10,248 bases of DNA, taken from positions 1 to 10,248 of the forward strand of contig JAHIHE010000041.1 of assembly GCA_018899995.1 (NCBI GenBank). The letters are read 5' to 3'. A model generated the notes under the pieces. The model ran no database searches and was not told where the DNA came from. It saw nothing but the letters and a program-made list of their open reading frames with translations. This stretch comes from Patescibacteria group bacterium (lineage in GTDB: Bacteria > Patescibacteriota > Minisyncoccia > JAHIHE01). The position numbers were made by a program, and so were the translations under genes. Positions 5,181 through 10,248 of this stretch are shown here, one piece after another (position 1 is the first letter of the stretch; every line of letters begins with the position of its first letter).

Positions 5181-7175
5181 CTAGCTTACCAGCGCGCTCG
5201 TATCCCCTTCCGGCAAACCCAGCTCTCGCGCTTTCAGCACTCGCCTCATAATTTTTCCGCTTCGGGTCTTCGGCAATTGGTCAACAAAAGCGATATCGCC
5301 GATAACCGCCACCGGCCCCAAAGCGCGCCGCACTGTCAGCAGTAATTCTTTTTTAAGTTCGTCTGAACCGGTAAATCCTCGCCTTAAAATCAAAAATGCC
5401 TTAATCACTTCGCCTTTGACCGGATCCGGCACGCCGATTACGCCTGCTTCGACTACCGCTTTATGCCTGATAAAAGCGCTTTCCACTTCCGCAGTGCCGA
5501 TTCTGTGTCCGGCGATTTTCAGCACATCATCGCCGCGGCCTTGAATCCAAAAAAATCCATCTTTGTCTTTGAAAGCGATATCGCCGCTTGCGTAAAATCC
5601 CGGCATTTCCTGCCAATAAGTTTTGACATAGCGATCGGGATTATTGAAAATCGTTCGCGCCATTGAGGGCCATTGATTAAGAATCACAAGATACCCGCCT
5701 TTGCCTGCCTTAACTTTCTTGCCGTCTTTGTCAACTATATCCGCAATAATTCCCGGAAAAGGTTTTGTAACGCTTCCTGCTTTAAGAGGCGCGGAAGGAA
5801 GCGGCGTAATCATATGCATACCCGTTTCGGTCTGCCACCAAGTATCCATAATCGGACAGCGATTCTTGCCGACGAATTCATAATACCATCGCCACGCCTC
5901 TGGATTGAGCGGCTCGCCCACTGAACCGAGAATTCTCAACGATTTCATTTTATGCTTCGCGGGCCACTCGTTGCCGTATTTTGCCATGGCGCGGATTAGA
6001 GTTGGCGCGGTATAGAGAATATTTACTTTATATTTTTCAATTATCCGCCAAATTCTGTCCGGCTTGGGCATATCCGGAACCCCTTCATACATAAGAGTTG
6101 TTATGCCGGCAAGAAGCGGTCCGTAAATAATATAGCTGTGACCGGTAATCCAGCCCGGGTCAGCAGTGCACCAAAAAACCTCTTTTCCGTGCAGGTCAAA
6201 AACCCATTTTATCGTGCGCAAAACTCCCACCATGTACCCGCCGACCGCGTGAATTATTCCTTTTGGCTTCGCCGTGGTGCCGGAAGTGTACAAAACAAAA
6301 GCTGGATCTTCGGAATCCATCTTCGCGGTTTTTGCTTCGGTGCGCTGATTTTTGATTAAATCGTGATACCAAACATCTCTTTTTTTATCAAATTCTACTT
6401 TCTGGTTGTTGTTTTTAACAACAACCACCCTTTTGACCGACTTGCATTCTTTAACCGCCTTATCGGCAATGCTTTTCAAGTCAACGATTTTTCCGCGGCG
6501 GAAACTTCCGTCCGCGGTTATAAGAATTTTAGCGCTCGCGTCACGGATTCTGTCTGCCAGCGCCATCGCGGAATATCCGGCATAAACCACAGAGTGCATG
6601 GCGCCGATTTTAGCGCAAGCGAGCATTGAAATCGCGGTTTCGGGAATGTTCGGCAAATATATCGCGACTCTGTTTCCTTTTTTTACGCCGAGATTTTTAA
6701 GCGCGTTGACGAATTTATTTACCTCCTTAAAAAGTTCCAGATAAGTGTATTTTCTGGTCCGGCCGGTCTCGTCTTCCCAAAGAATCGCAGTTCTACCGCC
6801 AATACCGGCTTCAATATGGCGGTCAAGCGCGTTGTATGCCAAATTAGTTTTCGCGCCGATAAACCATTTGTAAAACGGTTTATTGCTTTTGTCCAAGACC
6901 TTATCCCATGTTTTGAACCAAGTTATGTCTTTGGCCGCTTCTTCCCAGAATTTCTCCGGATTTTTTGCCGCGGTTTTTAAGGTCTTTTCATAATCCTTAA
7001 CATTCGCGTTTTTAAGAATTTCTCGCGATGGTTTGTAAATTTTTTGCGCGCTCAAAAGCACTTCGGTTGTTTCCCGGGCATTCGCAGTCTTTGCTTTTTG
7101 AATTTTCAACGCTTTTTTCTTCGCCGATTTTAGCGGTTTTTTATCCCGAGTACTCGGGATTGTCTTTTTTGGCAT
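5181..7175 (-). CDS. acs: Acetyl-CoA synthetase, AMP-forming
   Basis: A 664-residue member of the acyl-adenylate-forming family: acetate + ATP + CoA to acetyl-CoA + AMP + PPi, via acetyl-AMP. Core motifs are present: the P-loop-like YTSGTTAKPKG (296-306), DTWWQTETG (444-452), whose tryptophan limits the acyl pocket to acetate-sized groups in Acs, the hinge region QGRGDDVLKIAGHRIG (545-560), and PKTRSGK (635-641), whose lysine K641 completes adenylation and is the lysine controlled by acetylation in other bacteria. The ACAS N-terminal domain (about 65-125) is also present. The first ~40 residues are a Lys/Ala-rich extension that includes a palindrome-encoded IPSTR. The start at 7173-7175 is the only ATG before the conserved part. 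It may salvage acetate or, less likely, run towards ATP. Propionyl-CoA synthetase is the nearest alternative. Confidence 0.93.
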   Translation of the reverse strand: MPKKTIPSTRDKKPLKSAKKKALKIQKAKTANARETTEVLLSAQKIYKPSREILKNANVKDYEKTLKTAAKNPEKFWEEAAKDITWFKTWDKVLDKSNKPFYKWFIGAKTNLAYNALDRHIEAGIGGRTAILWEDETGRTRKYTYLELFKEVNKFVNALKNLGVKKGNRVAIYLPNIPETAISMLACAKIGAMHSVVYAGYSAMALADRIRDASAKILITADGSFRRGKIVDLKSIADKAVKECKSVKRVVVVKNNNQKVEFDKKRDVWYHDLIKNQRTEAKTAKMDSEDPAFVLYTSGTTAKPKGIIHAVGGYMVGVLRTIKWVFDLHGKEVFWCTADPGWITGHSYIIYGPLLAGITTLMYEGVPDMPKPDRIWRIIEKYKVNILYTAPTLIRAMAKYGNEWPAKHKMKSLRILGSVGEPLNPEAWRWYYEFVGKNRCPIMDTWWQTETGMHMITPLPSAPLKAGSVTKPFPGIIADIVDKDGKKVKAGKGGYLVILNQWPSMARTIFNNPDRYVKTYWQEMPGFYASGDIAFKDKDGFFWIQGRGDDVLKIAGHRIGTAEVESAFIRHKAVVEAGVIGVPDPVKGEVIKAFLILRRGFTGSDELKKELLLTVRRALGPVAVIGDIAFVDQLPKTRSGKIMRRVLKARELGLPEGDTSALVS
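7144..7159. repeat. 16-bp perfect palindrome in the 5' end of acs
   Basis: TCCCGAGTACTCGGGA is a perfect palindrome that encodes part of the Acs N-terminal extension in frame. 15 of its 16 bases recur at 7260-7274 in the leader upstream of the gene. Confidence 0.85.
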
Positions 7176-7244
7176 AGTAATTTTTAAATATTAATTATTT
7201 GACATTGAATTGACATTTGAAATTTGTAATTTGACATTATGAAT

Positions 7245-7290
7245 GAGATTGCTTCGTCGTCCCGAGTACTCGGAACTCCTCGCAATGACA
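7245..7290. repeat. REP-like element (GAGATTGCTTCGTCG...CTCGCAATGACA) with a nested palindrome
   Basis: On the minus strand it reads TGTCATTGCGAGGAG, then a near-copy of the acs palindrome (7260-7274), then CGACGAAGCAATCTC. The outer parts match a very widespread bacterial repeat in which the centre is usually just CGAAG. Here the palindrome takes that place, as if inserted into an older repeat. It lies 70 bases upstream of the acs start. Confidence 0.65.
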
Positions 7291-7302
7291 ATGTAATTTA
7301 GA

Positions 7303-8376
7303 TTAATTCTTTAAGTTATTTATTTTTAACTTGCTTAAATCTTTTTTTGACAACAATCCATTCTGCGCGCCGGGCGCGGCAACTACGGAAGCCGTGTTTA
7401 GAATTCCCAGCTTCATCGCTTTGTCAATGTCGCCACTGAATAATTCCATGCCTGCCACGAAAGAAGAGCCGAATGCGTCGCCCACCCCGGTAGTATCAAT
7501 CCTTTTCTGTTCTTTCTGAATTTTTGCAAAATGGACTTCTTTGCCGTCATAAGCCCAAGCGCCGTCTTTGCCGCAAGTGATTACTGCGATTTGCGAACCG
7601 TAACTTTTAATTCGCAATAATAAATTTTTAACATTATTCAAATCAATGGTTCGACTTGGTTCGATTTTACTCACCACAAGCCGCTCACCATAAATATTTT
7701 TTTCTTTTATTTCCGAATCCGACATTGCCAATTGTATCGCCTCGTCTTGATTTAGAATTAAAACTTCAGTTTGTTTTAAAAATTCCTTTAATTTCGTTAT
7801 TCCGCCAATCAATTGACTTTGACCCGGATTCCAGGCGATTTTTATTTCCGGTTTTTTATTTTTTACATCAAAAACTTCAGTTAAAATTTTCTGCCAATTT
7901 CCGCTTAGCGAAGCCAGATATATCCATTTTGTTTTTTTTATCGCCGCAATACTTTTTCGGCTTAATTGTAATTTGTTTTTAATCTTATTATCAAAAAAAA
8001 TAACTCGGTCTTTGTCCGGACCTATTATAATAACCGCGAGATCACTGCTTTGGTTCGGTATTTTTTGCGTCAATTCAGCATCAACTTTTTGCTTTTTTAA
8101 ATTAGCGATTATTTCATTGCCAAAAATATCTTTGCCGATTGCGACAATAGCCGCGGTTTTAAATCCTAATCGCGAAAAAGAAACCGCGGTATTTGCCGCG
8201 CCTCCGCCGAAACCATAGACAACTTTTTCGGAGTTGATTTTCGCGCCGTGCTCAAACGCCAATAATTTCTGACGCAAAATATCTTGCTTATTGTCTATCA
8301 AAATTCCCTCATTTTCAGCCGGAAAAAAAGTAATATCATAAGTGGCGCCGCCGATGGTGATGATATCATATTTCAT
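7303..8376 (-). CDS. PfkB/ribokinase-family carbohydrate kinase
   Basis: A 357-residue kinase. It shows the N-terminal GGGAANTAVSFSRLG signature (about residues 57-71) and the C-terminal DTTGVGDAFGSSFVAG signature (294-309), with catalytic base Asp300 and the anion hole in TGVGD. The ITCGKDGAW segment forms part of the ATP site. The family phosphorylates sugars or nucleosides; members include ribokinase, fructokinase, adenosine kinase and minor phosphofructokinase. Substrate cannot be told from the sequence alone. The neighbouring enolase and acs suggest a glycolytic or sugar-salvage role, and CPR bacteria often lack a classical phosphofructokinase, but that is inference. I chose the ATG at 8374-8376 (MKYDIITIGG), which is where the family's first beta strand begins; the upstream in-frame start (8430) adds 18 non-conserved residues. 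It is AT-richer than acs and eno. Confidence 0.88.
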   Translation of the reverse strand: MKYDIITIGGATYDITFFPAENEGILIDNKQDILRQKLLAFEHGAKINSEKVVYGFGGGAANTAVSFSRLGFKTAAIVAIGKDIFGNEIIANLKKQKVDAELTQKIPNQSSDLAVIIIGPDKDRVIFFDNKIKNKLQLSRKSIAAIKKTKWIYLASLSGNWQKILTEVFDVKNKKPEIKIAWNPGQSQLIGGITKLKEFLKQTEVLILNQDEAIQLAMSDSEIKEKNIYGERLVVSKIEPSRTIDLNNVKNLLLRIKSYGSQIAVITCGKDGAWAYDGKEVHFAKIQKEQKRIDTTGVGDAFGSSFVAGMELFSGDIDKAMKLGILNTASVVAAPGAQNGLLSKKDLSKLKINNLKN

Positions 8377-8568
8377 GGGATAAATAATTAGCCGAGATTT
8401 ATTCGCAATAACTATAATATTATAGCACAACTTTAGTTTAAATCAAAACGCAAAAACCAAATACCAAAAGTACAAACCAAAAATAAAAAACAGTTAATTT
8501 ATATATTTAATGATTTTTAATCTATAGTTTTGGTTTTTGGTCTTTAATCTTTGGTTTTAGAAATTAAA
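8377..8568. repeat. AT-rich inverted-repeat spacer between eno and the pfkB-family gene
   Basis: Arms of ACCAAA type (8452-8470 and on to 8485) face TTTGGT-type sequence (8528-8558); for example AAAAACCAAA (8452-8461) pairs exactly with TTTGGTTTTT (8529-8538). It is a potential long AT-rich hairpin downstream of enolase and upstream of the kinase. No gene was seen. Confidence 0.7.
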
Positions 8569-9951
8569 TTATTTTAATTTAATTTCGCTTTCAATTTCCA
8601 TCAACCTGTTATATTTTGCCAGCCGTTCGCCTCGCGAAAGAGATCCTGCTTTTATAAAATCCGCGCCGACAGCCACCGCTAAATCCGCGATAAAACTGTC
8701 GCATGTCTCGCCTGACCGGTGCGAAACAACGATTTTCCAGCCGGCTTTTCGCGCGGCATTAACCGTTTCCATTGTTTCGCTAAGCGTGCCGACCTGATTG
8801 GGTTTGATAATAATCGCGCTTCCGACCGTTTCCTTTATTGCCCGCGTTATTCGCTTCAAATTAGTTGCTGTTAGATCGTCAGTAACAACCATTAGCTCCC
8901 CCTTTGCCGTTTTTAGCCGCCGGTAAGCGCCCCCCCATTCTTCCCAGTCCTTTTCGTTAAGCGGGTCTTCTATGGAAATCAGGTTGTATTTGTTTATCCA
9001 TTCTAAATAAAGCGAAACCAGCCGATCCGAAGACAGAGAAACGCCGTCGGCTTTAAGAATATATTTGTTTTCTTTCGCGTCGTAAAACGAATTTGCTCCG
9101 GCGTCAATTGCCAAAGCAATGTCTTTTCCCAGTTTAAAGCCGGCTTTTTTTATTGCTTCAAGAATCAAATCAAACGCGAAAGCGGTTGACTTGATATCCG
9201 GCGCGTATCCGCCTTCATTGCCGATATCCGTATCCAAATTATGCTGGGATAAAACTTTTTTCAATTCATGGAATATTTCCGCGCCATAGCGGACTTTTTC
9301 GGAAAAAGAAACATTGGCAATCGGCACAATCATAATTTCCTGAATATCAAGATTGGTATCGGCGTGCTTTCCGCCGTTAAAAATATTAAACATCGGGGTT
9401 GGTATTTGGTATTTGCTTGCCCGCCGTAGCTTTAGCGAAGGAGGGGTATTTGCCTGCCCCGCAGGATTGTCCTTCGGGGGTATTTGGTATGTTTTTGAGA
9501 TGTATTCATAGAGCGGCATTTCTTCGGCTTTTGCTCCGGCTTCGGCGCACGCCAAAGAAACCGCCAAAATCGCGTTCGCGCCTAATCGCGACTTATTTTC
9601 CGTGCCATCCAAATCAATCAATGCCGCGTCAATCTCTTTTTGCCGCGCGGCGTTTTTGCCTTTCAGGATTTTAGCGATAATCGCGTTAACATTTTCAACC
9701 GCTTTTAAAACCCCTTTTCCGCCGTACCGCTTAACATCATTATCGCGCAATTCTGTCGCTTCCGCGCCGCCGATAGAAGCTCCGGAAGGCACTGATGCCA
9801 CGCTTTTGATCTTGCCGAAAAGTTCAATCTTGACCTCGATTGTCGGATCTCCGCGCGAGTCAAGAATTTCCCGGGCGTAAATATCTTTTATTTTTATGCT
9901 TCTTTTCCCGCCTGCGGCGGGTCCGCCGGAGGCGGATATTTTGGTGGACAT
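8569..9951 (-). CDS. eno: Enolase (phosphopyruvate hydratase) with two repeat-derived insertions
   Basis: Converts 2-phosphoglycerate to phosphoenolpyruvate in glycolysis; Mg2+-dependent and cytoplasmic. Motifs are complete: SGASIGGAEATELRD (57-70, mobile loop serine), FNGGKHADTNLDIQE (191-205, His196), GNEGGYAPD (244-252), AIDAG (Asp283), SIEDPLNEKDW (Glu328), TDDL (Asp358), IKPNQVGT (Lys383), SHRSGET (His411/Arg412) and KAGSLSRGERLAKYN (Lys434). At 460 residues it is longer than the usual 410-435. Two additions explain this: residues ~6-16 (SASGGPAAGGK) come from a GC palindrome at 9907-9936, and 26 residues (156-181) come from a 78-bp insertion bounded by 12-bp direct repeats, falling between the N-terminal domain and the barrel just before IPTPMFNIFNGG. 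The ATG at 9949-9951 is the only plausible start, because no alternative lies between the palindrome and the conserved IYAREILDSRG. Confidence 0.97.
   Translation of the reverse strand: MSTKISASGGPAAGGKRSIKIKDIYAREILDSRGDPTIEVKIELFGKIKSVASVPSGASIGGAEATELRDNDVKRYGGKGVLKAVENVNAIIAKILKGKNAARQKEIDAALIDLDGTENKSRLGANAILAVSLACAEAGAKAEEMPLYEYISKTYQIPPKDNPAGQANTPPSLKLRRASKYQIPTPMFNIFNGGKHADTNLDIQEIMIVPIANVSFSEKVRYGAEIFHELKKVLSQHNLDTDIGNEGGYAPDIKSTAFAFDLILEAIKKAGFKLGKDIALAIDAGANSFYDAKENKYILKADGVSLSSDRLVSLYLEWINKYNLISIEDPLNEKDWEEWGGAYRRLKTAKGELMVVTDDLTATNLKRITRAIKETVGSAIIIKPNQVGTLSETMETVNAARKAGWKIVVSHRSGETCDSFIADLAVAVGADFIKAGSLSRGERLAKYNRLMEIESEIKLK
9401..9490. repeat. 78-bp in-frame palindromic insertion in eno with 12-bp direct repeats
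   Basis: GGTATTTGGTAT occurs at 9401-9412 and again at 9479-9490, exactly 78 bases apart. Between them lie two modules that each begin with GGTATTTGCyTGC (9408 and 9445). The first is a CCCGCCGTAGC/GCGAAGGAGGGG-type element; the second is a hairpin CCCCGCAGGA (9457-9466), loop TTG, TCCTTCGGGG (9470-9479) with one mismatch. The reading frame is kept. Confidence 0.8.
9907..9936. repeat. 30-bp double-hairpin GC palindromic element inside eno
   Basis: Two hairpins, CCCGCC-TGC-GGCGGG and TCCGCC-GGA-GGCGGA, match the intergenic element at 3141-3170 at 28 of 30 positions. The two differences fall in the two loops, so both stems are unchanged. It is translated as part of the enolase N-terminal extension. 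Confidence 0.85.
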
Positions 9952-10040
9952 GAAAATTCATTTTAACAATTAAACAATTTAGCAATTTAACAAAAATAGG
10001 ATTTGTTTAGTTGCTTAATTGTTAATTTGCTTAGTTGATT
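9952..10040. repeat. AT-rich inverted-repeat spacer upstream of eno
   Basis: Arms such as TTAACAATTAA (9963-9973) and TTAATTGTTAA (10015-10025) pair exactly, with further imperfect pairing on both sides. This potential hairpin sits between the stop of the pilin-like gene and the eno start and may act on either transcript. No GC-rich terminator was seen. Confidence 0.7.
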
Positions 10041-10248
10041 TTAACTCTGCAAATTGCAATTTACCTGGTTCCAGGTGTTGATATCGGCGTAGCCCAGTCC
10101 TTGAAGGATAACCGCTATAACCAGCCATGCCGCGAATATTATCGCTAATCCCGCAAGCGCGTAGGTAATTGCTGATTTTGCCAGTTCAATATTTCCGGGG
10201 TTTCCGGCTGAGAAAGCATAGAGCAGTCCGGCAATGACGAGAATAAAA
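10041..10248 (-). CDS. Small two-helix membrane protein, TrbC/VirB2 pilin-like (C-terminal part)
   Basis: The last 68 codons of a gene whose start lies beyond the right edge; the stop TAA is at 10041-10043. The peptide has a first hydrophobic segment ending FILVIAGLLYAFSAGN, a short polar turn PGNIELAKS, and a second long hydrophobic helix from AITYALAGLAI to VILQGLG, then a polar tail ending in NTWNQVNCNLQS. This helix-turn-helix membrane layout with a 'GNPxxxxxAKxxixyAlxG' turn is what I know from TrbC/VirB2-like pilin subunits, which CPR genomes carry in many copies. The missing N-terminus should show whether a signal peptide is present. Alternative: an unrelated small holin-like membrane protein. 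Confidence 0.6.
   Translation of the reverse strand, partial: FILVIAGLLYAFSAGNPGNIELAKSAITYALAGLAIIFAAWLVIAVILQGLGYADINTWNQVNCNLQS

Noticed and set aside
1..10248. Recoded TGA (SR1/Gracilibacteria genetic code)
   Set aside because: porA and the MBL gene end at TGA at the expected lengths, and no conserved region needs TGA to be read as an amino acid.
1..10248. tRNA or rRNA genes
   Set aside because: Scanning by eye showed no T-loop GGTTCGAATCC-type sequence in a cloverleaf context in the non-coding stretches, and no rRNA-like segments.

Overview
This window looks like a small-genome bacterium of the Candidate Phyla Radiation (Patescibacteria), most likely the Parcubacteria group. That assignment is an inference. 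It rests on AT-rich spacers built of AAATT-type inverted repeats, GC-rich palindromic mini-elements of the CCCGCC-TAC-GGCGGG kind, almost no Shine-Dalgarno signals, and the gene families present. TGA is used as a stop codon (porA, MBL gene), so the genetic code is not the TGA-glycine code of SR1/Gracilibacteria. All ten identifiable genes or gene parts with a clear family, and all three remnants, lie on the minus strand, so transcription runs from high to low coordinates.

Right part (about 1860-10248), core metabolism. In transcription order: the 3' end of a small two-helix membrane protein resembling TrbC/VirB2 pilins (10041-10248, partial), enolase (8569-9951), a PfkB/ribokinase-family sugar kinase (7303-8376), AMP-forming acetyl-CoA synthetase (5181-7175), a metallo-beta-lactamase-fold hydrolase (4340-4957), then pyruvate:ferredoxin oxidoreductase subunits gamma (3771-4343), delta (3220-3546) and alpha (1837-3039). 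Together they cover the lower glycolysis to pyruvate to acetyl-CoA to acetate node. The beta (TPP-binding) subunit gene porB, which normally follows porA, is absent from the window.

Left part (1 to about 1860), accessory island. Where porB would be expected there are three gene remnants: the 3' end of an XRE-type helix-turn-helix regulator fused into the end of porA, the first ~57 codons of a protein like those carrying abortive-infection C-terminal domains, and the last ~40 codons of what looks like a DNA methyltransferase. After them come an intact class II Fic protein (263-1393) and, two bases downstream, the 5' part of an EcoRI-type adenine DNA methyltransferase (1-260, running off the window). 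This reads as a turnover site for defence and modification genes.

The most unusual feature is a set of GC-rich palindromic mini-elements that occur both between genes and in frame inside genes: at the enolase N-terminus, within enolase (78 bp bounded by 12-bp direct repeats), at the C-terminus of the MBL protein and at the N-terminus of acetyl-CoA synthetase. They recall the Rickettsia palindromic elements. The AT-rich spacers form a second, distinct repeat class.
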